Positions 13,530-22,505 of a stretch of DNA of 64,000 bases are shown in pieces (positions within the stretch are counted from its first letter, which is position 1; the number at the start of each line of letters is the position of its first letter). This DNA comes from Limnohabitans sp. Jir61 (GTDB taxonomy: Bacteria; Pseudomonadota; Gammaproteobacteria; Burkholderiales; Burkholderiaceae_C), in contig NZ_NESD01000002.1 of assembly GCF_003063545.1 (NCBI RefSeq), positions 248,001 to 312,000 on the forward strand, given 5' to 3'. A model generated the notes under the pieces. That model ran no database searches, was not told the DNA's origin, and saw only the letters and a program-made list of their open reading frames with translations. A program made the translations under genes and the position numbers.

Positions 13530-15740
13530 TCAAGCCTGACGCATCTCTCGTAGCTCTGCGTTGGCATGGCGCAAGCGGTCAGCAATGGCCAAGGCCACCG
13601 CGCGCATCACACTGATGCTCATCACAGGGTCGCCTGCGGCCACGATCGCAAAGGCTTTGCGGTCGATAGCAATCAGTTCTGTTTCGCGCGTGGCATAAAT
13701 ATCGGCCGAGTGAGCGCGGCCATCTAAGAACGACATCTCGCCAAAGAACTGACCACGACTGAACGTCGTGAGATGAATGTTTTTACCATTGGCCAATGGC
13801 AAACTCACCTTGACTTCGCCTCGACTGATGAGCATCAACTCATGACCGCCTGAGTCGGCACTGAACACCAAGTCGCCCTCTTGATACACATGGTGTTGCG
13901 CACAACGCTCAAGTGCTTCAATCTCTTGCGCATTCAAACCGTGGAAGAGTTCAAACTTGCCCAAAGGAATGCCTTCTTTCGACACATGGGCATGACCTGC
14001 CAGCATCAAAGTTTGATCTTCAATCCATTCCAGCGCTTCATCAAACTCGTCAAATATTTTGGCGGTGCTGTCTGACAACAAACCAATGTGATTCACATAG
14101 GTGCGCAGATCGCGCCCACTGGGCAAACGCTCTGGCACACGCGTGAGCACGAGCTTGGCATGGCGCTCCGCCAGCATGTTGCGAATGCGCTCAATCATGT
14201 GGCCTGCCGTCATGTCCATCGACTGCACGCGCATGAAGTCAAGCACCACAAACTTGGCGTTATTGAGCTCAGGCTCAATCGCGGTGTAAAGCTGATCGGT
14301 GGTGCCAAAGAACAAACTGCCTTGCAATTCAAAAATCACGGTGTGGCTACCGGTCTCAGTCAACACATCGCGCTCGCGTTGACCGCGCACGCGTGAAGAG
14401 AACATGGTGTTGCCAAACGATTTCCGTCGAATCGTGGTGGTGTGAATTTGCTCACGCAAGAACAGCATGATGGCCATGGCTACGCCCACACCCGAGGCAG
14501 CTATCAAGCTCACGGTATTGGCCACGATGACCACAATCAAGATGACCGCAAAGTCGAGCATCGTGTCTTTGGCTTTGAGCAGTTGTAGCGAATGCCAGTC
14601 GATCATCTTGAAACCAATGACGATCAACAATGCAGCCAAGGCAGCCACGGGCACCCATGCGATGAGCGAGGTCAATAGCAAAATTGCCAACAGCGACCAA
14701 ACGCCTTGAAACACGCCAGACAAATACGTGGTTCCACCGCTGGCCTTGTTGACCAAGGTTGCACCCATGGTGCCCGCACCGGGTGCGCCACCGATGAGTG
14801 ACGAAGCCAAATTGCCCAAGCCTTGACCAATGAGTTCTTTGTTGGAATCGTGGCGCGAGCCTGTCATGGCATCCAGCACCACACAGGTCTTGAGCGTGTC
14901 GATCGACAGCAACACGGCAAGGGTGATGGCTGGGAATGCAATTTGTGTCCAACTCGGGAAACCTGACTCACTCAAGCTACGGAAGGGGTCCAGCAGTGAT
15001 TCAAAGAAACCTTCACCGCCCACAGCCAATGGGCCAATGATGAATGGGTTGTCATGCAAGTTGCGCAACTCAGGCCATGCGCTGAAGGCCAGCAACCAAT
15101 ACGAGACCATGCCCCCCATCAAACCCACAATCACCGCAGGCACCTTGGTAGAGATGCGCGGCGCGATCAACATAAACGCCGCAGTCACAGCGCCCACAAT
15201 GAGGCTAGGCGTTTGCCACAACTCCATCGCATGCAAGCCTTGCCACCAGTTCATGCCTTTGGGCAACGCCATCCACTTGGGCAACTGACTCATGATGATG
15301 ATGAGGCCCACACCGCTGAGGTAGCCACTCACCACCGGAAACGGCATGTACTTGATGAGCTCACCAATGCGCAACAAGCCAAACGAAATTTGCACCAAGC
15401 TGCTGACAAACGCGACCAAGAACAAGGTCAGCACCACAGCGCCTACGCCTGTGCCCTGCTGGGTCATTTGAATGGTGAGCGCCGACAGCACCGCAGCGGC
15501 GGGTGCACAGGGGGCTGAGATAAGGCGCTGCGTGCCACCGAACGTGGCCGCAATCAAACCCAACGCAGTCACGCCTAGCATGCCTGCCAATGCGCCCTTG
15601 GCACCAAAGTCGGCACCAAGTGGCGAGAAGATCGTCACGCCAAATGCGATGGCTGAAGGCAATGCAACCAACATGGCGGCGAAACCGCCCCAGATGTCAC
15701 CTGAAAGATTTTTAGGGGAGGAAATAACGTGTGTATTCAT
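13530..15740 (-). CDS. SulP anion transporter fused to STAS and cyclic-nucleotide-binding domains
   Basis: 736-residue SLC26A/SulP-type transporter. Residues about 1-420 form the membrane domain with many helices (start NLSGDIWGGFAAMLVALPSAIAFG). A STAS domain follows at roughly 455-570 (VIFELQGSLFFG, FVVLDFMRVQSMDMTA). A cNMP-binding domain is at about 590-720, with GEVKVSLPLANG and a phosphate-binding-cassette-like FFGEMSFLDGRAHSA. SulP proteins move sulfate, bicarbonate or dicarboxylates. The fused sensor suggests control by a nucleotide. It could be a sulfate importer, which matters because the ABC sulfate operon at 34.6-36.7 kb is decayed. Confidence 0.9.
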   Translation of the reverse strand: MNTHVISSPKNLSGDIWGGFAAMLVALPSAIAFGVTIFSPLGADFGAKGALAGMLGVTALGLIAATFGGTQRLISAPCAPAAAVLSALTIQMTQQGTGVGAVVLTLFLVAFVSSLVQISFGLLRIGELIKYMPFPVVSGYLSGVGLIIIMSQLPKWMALPKGMNWWQGLHAMELWQTPSLIVGAVTAAFMLIAPRISTKVPAVIVGLMGGMVSYWLLAFSAWPELRNLHDNPFIIGPLAVGGEGFFESLLDPFRSLSESGFPSWTQIAFPAITLAVLLSIDTLKTCVVLDAMTGSRHDSNKELIGQGLGNLASSLIGGAPGAGTMGATLVNKASGGTTYLSGVFQGVWSLLAILLLTSLIAWVPVAALAALLIVIGFKMIDWHSLQLLKAKDTMLDFAVILIVVIVANTVSLIAASGVGVAMAIMLFLREQIHTTTIRRKSFGNTMFSSRVRGQRERDVLTETGSHTVIFELQGSLFFGTTDQLYTAIEPELNNAKFVVLDFMRVQSMDMTAGHMIERIRNMLAERHAKLVLTRVPERLPSGRDLRTYVNHIGLLSDSTAKIFDEFDEALEWIEDQTLMLAGHAHVSKEGIPLGKFELFHGLNAQEIEALERCAQHHVYQEGDLVFSADSGGHELMLISRGEVKVSLPLANGKNIHLTTFSRGQFFGEMSFLDGRAHSADIYATRETELIAIDRKAFAIVAAGDPVMSISVMRAVALAIADRLRHANAELREMRQA

Positions 15741-15856
15741 AGAAATAGGTTACCACTTAGATAAATAAGAAAAAAATACTCACGTGTAAATCGCATAGGC
15801 GACTCCAACTTTTGCACATTGCGCTTTTAATCCAATTCCTTACTAAGGAGACACAC

Positions 15857-17092
15857 GTGAAACTTCAACGCTTTACTCGACAGATTCAAACCATCGCGCT
15901 CATGATGGGAATGACCATGAGCAGCTTGGCAATCGCTCAAGCACCTGCTGCCCCTCCCGCATCCGCCATTCCTCCAACATGGGCACAAGGTCGTACACCC
16001 GATCAAGTCGCACTCAATTTGGTGCCGCATCCACCCGGCATGACGGCGTTGCCTGTGTCAGACATCCCCACAGACAAACTCAAAGTACCTGCGGGCTTCA
16101 AGGTAGAGCTGTGGGCGTCAGGTATGCCCAACGCGCGCTCGATGGTTCAATCACCCAACGGTACATTGTTTGTCGGCACGCGTTTCCCTGGCAACGTATA
16201 CGCCGTGGTCGAAAAAGATGGCAAGCGTGAAGTGAAGACGATCGCTAAAGGCCTGCACCGTCCCAATGGTGTGGTGTTCAAAGATGGCGCCTTGTATGTG
16301 GCCGAGTTGTCTCGCATCATTCGCTACGACAACATCGAAGCCAACTTGGACAACCCACCTGCACCTGTGGTCGTGTTTGACGCACTGCCCAAGGACGAAG
16401 CACACGGCTGGAAGTTCATGAAGCTGAGCCCCGATGGCAACTACTTGTATTTCCAAATCGGCACACCGGCCAACATCACTGTGCAACCCGTGACGCATGC
16501 CGTCATCGTGCGCTTGAACCTCAAGACCAACATCTTGGAAACTGTGGCTCAAGGCGTTCGTAACAGCGTGGGCATGGACTTTCACCCTGTGACCAAAGAA
16601 CTCTGGTTCACCAACAACGGCCGTGACTGGGTGAATGACGATTTACCGAACGACACACTCCACCGCATCACCGCCAAGCGCATGAACTTTGGCTATCCCT
16701 TCTGCCATCAAGGCGACTTGCTTGACCTCGACTACGGCAAAGGTCGCTCATGTGATGAGTTTGACAAACCTGTCTTGAAAATTGGCCCGCACGTGGCTGC
16801 ATTGGGTATGCGCTTTTACACTGGCAAGCAATTCCCTGCTGAGTTCAAACACAACATCTTCATCGCTGAACACGGCTCTTGGAACCGCACCAAGAAAACA
16901 GGCTTCGATGTGGTGCGCGTGGCCCTGGATGCCAAAGGCAACGTGACCAAGAAAGAAGTGTTTGTCTCTGGCTGGATTCAAGGCGACGACTTCTGGGGCC
17001 GCCCCGCTGACGTACACGTCATGAAGGACGGTTCGATGCTCGTGTCTGACGACGTGGCTGGCGCAATTTTCCGCATCTCACACAGCAAGTAA
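15857..17092 (+). CDS. Sorbosone dehydrogenase family (PQQ-dependent type) beta-propeller protein
   Basis: Exported beta-propeller protein of the soluble glucose/L-sorbosone dehydrogenase family, which usually binds PQQ. The start is a GTG at 15857, chosen because AAGGAG ends 6 bases upstream; this gives 411 residues and a signal peptide ending near SSLAIAQA. Propeller-type segments include FKVELWASGMPNARSM, TLFVGTRFPGNVYAV, NSVGMDFHPVTKELWFTNNGRDW and FIAEHGSWNRTKKTG. It abuts a dihaem cytochrome c gene, a likely electron acceptor. No PQQ synthesis genes lie in the window. The substrate is unknown. Confidence 0.85.
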   Translation: MKLQRFTRQIQTIALMMGMTMSSLAIAQAPAAPPASAIPPTWAQGRTPDQVALNLVPHPPGMTALPVSDIPTDKLKVPAGFKVELWASGMPNARSMVQSPNGTLFVGTRFPGNVYAVVEKDGKREVKTIAKGLHRPNGVVFKDGALYVAELSRIIRYDNIEANLDNPPAPVVVFDALPKDEAHGWKFMKLSPDGNYLYFQIGTPANITVQPVTHAVIVRLNLKTNILETVAQGVRNSVGMDFHPVTKELWFTNNGRDWVNDDLPNDTLHRITAKRMNFGYPFCHQGDLLDLDYGKGRSCDEFDKPVLKIGPHVAALGMRFYTGKQFPAEFKHNIFIAEHGSWNRTKKTGFDVVRVALDAKGNVTKKEVFVSGWIQGDDFWGRPADVHVMKDGSMLVSDDVAGAIFRISHSK

Positions 17093-17688
17093 TGTCTATG
17101 CAAACTTCAAAGGCCATTTCATCAATGGCCTTTTTTTTCATACTGCTGTCCACTGACATCGCATGGGCTGCGCCCGATGCAATCGCTGGAAAAGACAAAG
17201 CACAAGTCTGTGCGGCGTGTCATGGCGACAAAGGTGTTTCCTCAATCACTGGTACACCCCACTTGGCAGCACAACCGCAGCTGTCGATCTTTTATCAACT
17301 GCTGCAGTTTCGAGACCAACGCCGCAAAGGTGGTGGCATGGAAGCCATTGCCGCCACATTGAGCGAACAAGACATGCGCGATATTGCAGCGCACTACGCT
17401 TCACAACCCGCCCCACCACCGCACACCGGTGGGGATGCAGAAAAAATCGCACGTGGCCAACAAATTGCGCAACAGCAATACTGCTCGTCATGCCACGGTG
17501 CACAACTGCAAGGTCAAAAACATGTGCCTCGCTTGTCAGGCCAGTCATCTGAATACTTCGTCACACAGCTGCGCAACTTACGCTCTGGCGCCCGCGCCGA
17601 CATGGACGGCACGATGGCGAGCGCTGCACGCAGCTTGACCGATGAAGAAATAGAAGCCATGGCCGTGTACGCGCGCAGCCTGCCTTGA
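17092..17688 (+). CDS. Dihaem cytochrome c (c4-like)
   Basis: 198-residue periplasmic cytochrome with a signal peptide ending near AWAAP and two class I haem sites: CAACH at residues 40-44 and CSSCH at 131-135. Two homologous halves resemble cytochrome c4 or the cytochrome subunit of periplasmic dehydrogenases. The ATG overlaps the stop region of the sorbosone-dehydrogenase-like gene (1 base), so it is probably its electron acceptor, passing electrons to a terminal oxidase. Confidence 0.92.
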   Translation: MSMQTSKAISSMAFFFILLSTDIAWAAPDAIAGKDKAQVCAACHGDKGVSSITGTPHLAAQPQLSIFYQLLQFRDQRRKGGGMEAIAATLSEQDMRDIAAHYASQPAPPPHTGGDAEKIARGQQIAQQQYCSSCHGAQLQGQKHVPRLSGQSSEYFVTQLRNLRSGARADMDGTMASAARSLTDEEIEAMAVYARSLP

Positions 17689-17699
17689 AAGACACACAG

Positions 17700-18290
17700 A
17701 TGGAACGTTTTCGACAACTCAGCTACGAAGAGCTTGCACCTGAAGTGCGGCCCTTGGCAGACGATATTTTGAAAGTTTCTAGTGCTGCATTGGGCGGGCC
17801 CTATAACGCTTTGCTGCGAAGCCCCGACATGGCACGTCGTTGTTTTGATTTCTTAGACTACCTACGTTTTCGCACTTCGGTGAGCAAGCGCTTGAATGAG
17901 TTTGCCATCCTGATTCAAGCGCGCATTGCCAATGCGCAATACGAATGGTGGGCACATGACCCCATTGCACAGCGTGCCGGTTTGTCCACACACATCATCG
18001 AGCAACTGCGTGAATGCAAACGACCAATCGGCATGCAGGACGATGAAGCACTGGTTTATGACTTTTGCATTCAACTCAGCCTCAACCATCGTGTGCCTGA
18101 TGATCTCTGGCACAAAGCCGTGGCAGAAATGGGGGAACAAGCGGTGGTCGACCTCACCGTGCTGTCTGGCACCTATGTGATGGTGTCGATGCTGCTCAAT
18201 GCCACCCAAGTGGGTATCCCTGAAGGCGGTCAAGAGCCACTCGAAGTAATCTCACCGCTAGACATTCGCCAACGCTTGCTGAGCGAATGA
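17700..18290 (+). CDS. Carboxymuconolactone decarboxylase (CMD) family protein
   Basis: 196-residue protein with the CMD-like all-helical fold: RFRTSVSKRLNEFAILIQARIANAQYEWWAHDPIAQRAGLS, in which the usual CxxxH of AhpD-type members is replaced (WWAHDP retains a His). It therefore resembles the 4-carboxymuconolactone-decarboxylase branch rather than redox-active AhpD. It lies in the catabolic operon 11 bp after the cytochrome gene. The operon context with a lactonase-like amidohydrolase suggests aromatic or sugar-acid degradation, but this is inference. Confidence 0.8.
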   Translation: MERFRQLSYEELAPEVRPLADDILKVSSAALGGPYNALLRSPDMARRCFDFLDYLRFRTSVSKRLNEFAILIQARIANAQYEWWAHDPIAQRAGLSTHIIEQLRECKRPIGMQDDEALVYDFCIQLSLNHRVPDDLWHKAVAEMGEQAVVDLTVLSGTYVMVSMLLNATQVGIPEGGQEPLEVISPLDIRQRLLSE

Positions 18291-18312
18291 CATTCAACCG
18301 CAGGAGCTTGAC

Positions 18313-19272
18313 ATGATTTCTCGTCGTCACATCGCTATAGCTATCAGCCTACTCTTAGCGGCTAGCTGTAGCTTCGCACAAAGCAACACCGTTCGTTTGG
18401 TTGTCCCATTTTCGACCGGCGGTCCGACAGACATCGCGGCGCGGGTGATTGCACCGTTGCTTTCAGAAGCCATGGGTAAAACCGTGATCGTCGATAACCG
18501 CGTAGGCGCCACAGGTGCGATTGGCGCTGATTTTGTGGCGCGTTCGCCCGCTGACGGCACCACCATTTTGTTTGGCACCAGCAGCATCATGGCTGCCAAC
18601 CCTGCGCTGATGCAAAAGCTACCCTATGACCCAGTGCGTGACTTTGCTGCAGTCAGCACCGTGGCCACCATTGAAAACATCATGGTGGTCCATCCGTCCG
18701 TACCTGCCAACAACGTGCAAGAGTTCATTCGCTACGCCAAAGACAATCCCGGCAAATTGTTTTATGGCTCTTCTGGCACAGGTAGCACCTATCACTTAGG
18801 TTCAGAAATGTTTGCCAACATGACGAAGACACAGCTAGGCCATGTGCCCTACAAAGGCCAAGGCCCTGCTGCACAAGACTTGTTGGCAGGCCATATCCAG
18901 CTCATGTTTGATGCATTCAACTCTGCGGTACCCAACATCAAAGCTGGCCGCGTCAAAGCACTCGGCATTGCCAGCGCCAAACGCCATCCCGACTTGCCAG
19001 ACCTGCCCACCATCAGCGAGCAAGGCGTGTCAGGCTATGTCACCACCATCTGGCTGGCTTTTTTTGTGCCAGCCAAAACACCCACACCCATTGTCGACAA
19101 AATGAACCAAGACCTGCGTACCATCATGCAACGCCCTGATGTCAAAGAGCGCTTCAACAAACTAGGTCTGCAAGCCGTGAGCTCCTCCACTCAAGAACTC
19201 GACAGTTTGCTGAAACAAGAGTTGGCGCAATGGTCACGCGTGGTGCGAGACGCCAACATCAAACCCGAATAA
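18313..19272 (+). CDS. Bug/TctC-type solute-binding protein 2
   Basis: 319-residue orphan periplasmic binding protein. It has a signal peptide (cleavage near ASCSFAQS), the family opening VRLVVPFSTGGPTDIAARVI and a conserved YGSSGTGSTYHLGSEMF loop that forms part of the ligand pocket. No tctAB permease is nearby. It sits in the catabolic operon directly before a second Bug gene. Confidence 0.92.
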   Translation: MISRRHIAIAISLLLAASCSFAQSNTVRLVVPFSTGGPTDIAARVIAPLLSEAMGKTVIVDNRVGATGAIGADFVARSPADGTTILFGTSSIMAANPALMQKLPYDPVRDFAAVSTVATIENIMVVHPSVPANNVQEFIRYAKDNPGKLFYGSSGTGSTYHLGSEMFANMTKTQLGHVPYKGQGPAAQDLLAGHIQLMFDAFNSAVPNIKAGRVKALGIASAKRHPDLPDLPTISEQGVSGYVTTIWLAFFVPAKTPTPIVDKMNQDLRTIMQRPDVKERFNKLGLQAVSSSTQELDSLLKQELAQWSRVVRDANIKPE

Positions 19273-19284
19273 CCGGAGAACGCC

Positions 19285-20253
19285 TTGAAAAAAATCGCTG
19301 CCTTACTGATGCTTATCCTCGCTGCCACTGGCGGGTTTGCTGCAGACACAGACTACCCCACCAAGCCCGTCAATATCGTTGTGGCATATGCACCCGGCGG
19401 ACAAGGCGATGTATTTGCACGCTTGGTAAGCGAAAAGCTTTCCACCGTCTATAAACAACCTGTGGTGGTCGATAACAAACCTGGTGTCTCAGGCACAGTG
19501 GGCACACGCATCGCAGCCAAATCCAAGAACGATGGTTACACCTTGTTATTGGGACAAACAGGTGAGATCACGGTGAACCGATTGCTCATCAAAGACATGG
19601 GTTATGACCCCATGAAAGAACTCGTGCCTGTTGTCTTGATTGGCAATGCGCCATTGGTGATGCTTGCCCCTGCAGATGCTCCCTACAACACCGTGAATGA
19701 ATTCATTCAAATGGCTCGCGCCAAACCTGGCGACTTCAGCTACGGCTCTGTGGGTGCCGGTACACCTGGCCATTTGTCGGCTGTGGCCCTAGCCCTTGGC
19801 GCCAAACTCAATATGGTGCATGTGCCCTACAAAGGCGTTGGTCCTTTGTTGTCTGATTTGATGGCAGGCCGCTTGCAAGCCTTCTTCAGCAGTGCTTCTG
19901 CTGCGATGCCACAAATCAAAGGTGGAAAACTCAAAGCCTTAGGTGTCACCACACCACAGCGCATGAACTCCTTGCCACAAGTCCCCACAATTGCTGAAGC
20001 GGGCTTGCCCGGTTTCAGCTACACCTTGTGGGGTGGTTTATTTGCGCCAGCTGGCACACCTACTGCTGTGATTGACAGCTTGAACCGCGAAGTCAATGCC
20101 ATACTGGCGATGCCCGACATCCGTGCAAGACTCGAATCAGACAACGTGGCTGTGCCAAAAAACACACCCGCTGAATTTGCAGACTATGTCAAAGCTGAAT
20201 CAGTGAAATTTGAAAAACTCATCAAAGAAGCAAACGTGAAAGTTGACCAGTGA
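19285..20253 (+). CDS. Bug/TctC-type solute-binding protein 3
   Basis: 322-residue periplasmic binding protein of the same family as its neighbour, but clearly diverged, so the pair may bind different ligands rather than being a recent copy. It has a signal peptide ending near GGFAADT, an N-terminal YPTKPVNIVVAYAPGGQGD signature and the pocket loop YGSVGAGTPGHLSAVAL. It is 12 bp after the previous gene and stops 1 base before the next start, so it lies in the middle of the operon. Confidence 0.92.
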   Translation: MKKIAALLMLILAATGGFAADTDYPTKPVNIVVAYAPGGQGDVFARLVSEKLSTVYKQPVVVDNKPGVSGTVGTRIAAKSKNDGYTLLLGQTGEITVNRLLIKDMGYDPMKELVPVVLIGNAPLVMLAPADAPYNTVNEFIQMARAKPGDFSYGSVGAGTPGHLSAVALALGAKLNMVHVPYKGVGPLLSDLMAGRLQAFFSSASAAMPQIKGGKLKALGVTTPQRMNSLPQVPTIAEAGLPGFSYTLWGGLFAPAGTPTAVIDSLNREVNAILAMPDIRARLESDNVAVPKNTPAEFADYVKAESVKFEKLIKEANVKVDQ

Positions 20254-20254
20254 T

Positions 20255-21316
20255 ATGAAGATTGTTGTTTTACCCGGTGACGGCATTGGCCCAGAGACCA
20301 TGGCAGTCACGGTAGATGTACTGCGTGCAGCCTCAGAAAAATTTGGTTTCAATTTAGATTTATTGCATGACATCGCAGGTCACGAGAGCTTAAAAATACA
20401 TGGCGCCACAGTGACGCCAGCTTTGCTTGATAAAGTAAAAAACGCCGATGGTTTAATGCTTGGCCCCATGGCCACCTACGACTTCAAAGATGAAGCCAAA
20501 GGAGAAATTAATCCTTCAAAGTTTTTTAGAAAAAGCCTCGACCTCTTTGCCAACATTCGCCCCTCACGGACTTATATGGGCGTCAAAACCATCACTTCAC
20601 CATTTGATTTGGTGGTGGTACGTGAAAACACAGAAGGTTTTTATGCAGACCGCAACGTGGAGTCTGGCAACAGTGAGATCTTGGTTACTCCTGATGTTGC
20701 CATCTCACTGCGTCGCATCACACGTGAGTGCTGTGAGCGCATTGCACGCAGCGCATTTGAAGTGGCAATGCAACGACGCAAACATTTGACATTGGTCCAC
20801 AAACACAATGTACTCAAGATCACCGACGGCATATTTTTGGATGCTTGCCGCCGCGTTGCCTTAGAGTTTCCACAAGTCACTGTAGATGACTTCATCGTCG
20901 ACGCCATGATGGCTCATGTGGTTCGCGCCCCTGATCGGTTTGACGTCATCGTGACCACCAATATGTTTGGCGACATCTTGTCTGACCTCACTGCAGAACT
21001 TTCGGGTAGCTTAGGTCTCGGCGGCTCACTCAATGCCGGTTTGCACCATGCCATGGGACAAGCGGCACATGGGTCTGCACCAGACATTGCAGGCCAAGAC
21101 ATTGCCAATCCGTTTTCGCTCATCACCTCGGCAGCCATGCTGCTGAGCTGGCATGCACAGCGCAGCGGTCAGCAGTCATACCTGCACGCCTCAAGCGCCA
21201 TTGAAAACGCCATCACGGCATGCATTGCCGTTGGTGAATCAACCCGCGACATCGGCGGGAAGCTGGGCACACAAGCAACGGGTCAAGCCGTGGTGAAGCG
21301 CCTGCAACACCCATGA
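20255..21316 (+). CDS. Isocitrate/isopropylmalate dehydrogenase family enzyme
   Basis: 353-residue NAD(P)-dependent beta-hydroxyacid oxidative decarboxylase. The start ATG at 20255 follows the previous stop by one base. It shows KIVVLPGDGIGPETM at the N-terminus, VVRENTEGFYADRNVE in the substrate region, KHNVLKITDGIF, the metal-binding TTNMFGDILSDLTAEL and the cofactor loop GSAPDIAGQDIANP. Family members act on isocitrate, isopropylmalate, homoisocitrate or tartrate. In this operon without leucine genes, a tartrate- or malate-like substrate is more likely, but unproven. Confidence 0.85.
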   Translation: MKIVVLPGDGIGPETMAVTVDVLRAASEKFGFNLDLLHDIAGHESLKIHGATVTPALLDKVKNADGLMLGPMATYDFKDEAKGEINPSKFFRKSLDLFANIRPSRTYMGVKTITSPFDLVVVRENTEGFYADRNVESGNSEILVTPDVAISLRRITRECCERIARSAFEVAMQRRKHLTLVHKHNVLKITDGIFLDACRRVALEFPQVTVDDFIVDAMMAHVVRAPDRFDVIVTTNMFGDILSDLTAELSGSLGLGGSLNAGLHHAMGQAAHGSAPDIAGQDIANPFSLITSAAMLLSWHAQRSGQQSYLHASSAIENAITACIAVGESTRDIGGKLGTQATGQAVVKRLQHP

Positions 21317-22167
21317 TACTTATGGGTGGATGCGACACGCATGTACACGTCATCGGTGACGTACAGGCGTATCCGATGGTGGATGAACGGCAATACACAC
21401 CGGGGCCTGCATCTGTGCCTGAACTGCAAGCCCACCTGCAACACCAAGGACTAACGCGCACGGTCATCATCCAGCCAAGCGTGTATGGGACCGACAACCA
21501 ATGCATGCTCGATGCCTTGCAGGCCATGCAGGGACAAGCCCGAGGTGTAGCGGTGCTCGACACAGACACACCCATGGCAGCTATGCAAACCATGGATGCA
21601 CAAGGCGTTCGGGGCATTCGACTGAACCTAGAAAGCTCGGGCGCGCACGATGTTGCTTTGAACGCAGCCATATTGCGCGAGACCTTGCAGACTTGGGCAC
21701 CAAGGTTGGCTGACTTGGGTTGGCACATCCAAGTCTATGCACCGTTGGCCGTGACCGTGGCATGTGCTGCGTGCATCAATCAGTTGGCGGTGCCTGTGGT
21801 GCTGGATCACTTTGCACTGTGGGCTGACTCAAGTTGCACATCTCCTGAATCCACAGCCTTGTTGCACTTGCTAGAACAGGGCAAGATTTACATCAAACTC
21901 TCTGCCAGCTACCGTTCGCCCATCCAAGATGCGCAGACTTTGCTGGCCCTGAGCCAACGCTTGCTGGCCACACGCCCCGATCGTTTGCTATGGGCCAGCG
22001 ACTGGCCACACACAAACCGAGAACCAGGCAAAGGACCACATGAGGTGAGTCGGTACCGAGCTATCACGGCCAATGCGCTTGTGCATGAGCGCATGCAATG
22101 GCTACCCAACACAGAAGTACAGCAACGAGTGTTGGTTGACAACCCGAACCAGCTTTACCAATTCTGA
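21313..22167 (+). CDS. Amidohydrolase 2 family, lactonase-like
   Basis: TIM-barrel amidohydrolase of 284 residues resembling 2-pyrone-4,6-dicarboxylate lactonase. It has the metal-site HVH motif in CDTHVHVIGD (residues 7-16), TVIIQPSVYGTDN, a central VVLDHFALW and the terminal WASDWPHTN with the catalytic aspartate. The ATG overlaps the preceding stop codon (ATGA-type), so it is the last gene of the operon. With the CMD-family protein it suggests opening of a lactone, for example in aromatic ring or sugar-acid breakdown. Confidence 0.85.
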   Translation: MILMGGCDTHVHVIGDVQAYPMVDERQYTPGPASVPELQAHLQHQGLTRTVIIQPSVYGTDNQCMLDALQAMQGQARGVAVLDTDTPMAAMQTMDAQGVRGIRLNLESSGAHDVALNAAILRETLQTWAPRLADLGWHIQVYAPLAVTVACAACINQLAVPVVLDHFALWADSSCTSPESTALLHLLEQGKIYIKLSASYRSPIQDAQTLLALSQRLLATRPDRLLWASDWPHTNREPGKGPHEVSRYRAITANALVHERMQWLPNTEVQQRVLVDNPNQLYQF

Positions 22168-22171
22168 AGCA

Positions 22172-22213
22172 TTGATTTAACTCAAACACCATGCCACGCC
22201 TTGGGTGTCTAAT
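22172..22213 (+). promoter_or_regulatory. FNR/ANR-type box and -10 element upstream of DUF2892 gene
   Basis: TTGATTTAACTCAA (22172-22185) matches TTGAT-N4-ATCAA with one mismatch. A -10-like TCTAAT lies at 22208-22213, the place expected when an FNR site is centred at -41.5. The inferred start point is near 22220, 17 bases before the ATG. Confidence 0.55.
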
Positions 22214-22236
22214 GAAGCTTCACTTAGGAGAAATAC

Positions 22237-22452
22237 ATGACAGCAAACGTTGGCGGCATTGACCGCGTTCTGCGCATCGTCGCAGGCTTGGTACTCATGG
22301 CATTGGCAGCCGCCAATGTGGTGGGACTGTGGGGCTACATCGTGGGTGGCATCGTGATGGCCACAGGTGTGTTCCGCTTTTGCGGTGCGTACACCTTGTT
22401 GGGTTTGAACACATGCCCACTCAAAGTGGTGGAAGAAGAGCCTGCTATGTAA
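22237..22452 (+). CDS. DUF2892 (YgaP-type) small membrane protein
   Basis: 71-residue protein with two membrane helices and the DUF2892 pattern VGGIDRVLRIVAGLVL...FRFCGAYTLLGLNTC. It resembles the membrane tail of the E. coli rhodanese YgaP and often accompanies sulfur or redox genes. AGGAG precedes the ATG. It has its own terminator and a near-consensus FNR box upstream, so it is probably a single-gene, low-oxygen-responsive unit. Confidence 0.88.
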   Translation: MTANVGGIDRVLRIVAGLVLMALAAANVVGLWGYIVGGIVMATGVFRFCGAYTLLGLNTCPLKVVEEEPAM

Positions 22453-22472
22453 ACAGCCCTCGCTTCACACCA

Positions 22473-22505
22473 GCCTCAGCGCTTTCAAGCGGCTGAGGCT
22501 TTTTT
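22473..22505 (+). terminator. Rho-independent terminator after DUF2892 gene
   Basis: Perfect arms GCCTCAGC and GCTGAGGC around an 11-base loop are followed by six T. The structure overlaps the 3' end of the convergent MFS gene. Confidence 0.85.

Noticed and set aside
18313..20253. The two adjacent Bug genes as a recent tandem duplication
   Set aside because: The proteins share only the family signature and differ along most of their length.
15857..22167. The operon as a PQQ alcohol dehydrogenase (xox/mxa) locus
   Set aside because: The first protein is the soluble sorbosone/glucose dehydrogenase fold rather than the eight-bladed methanol dehydrogenase fold, and no xoxJ/G or pqq genes are present.
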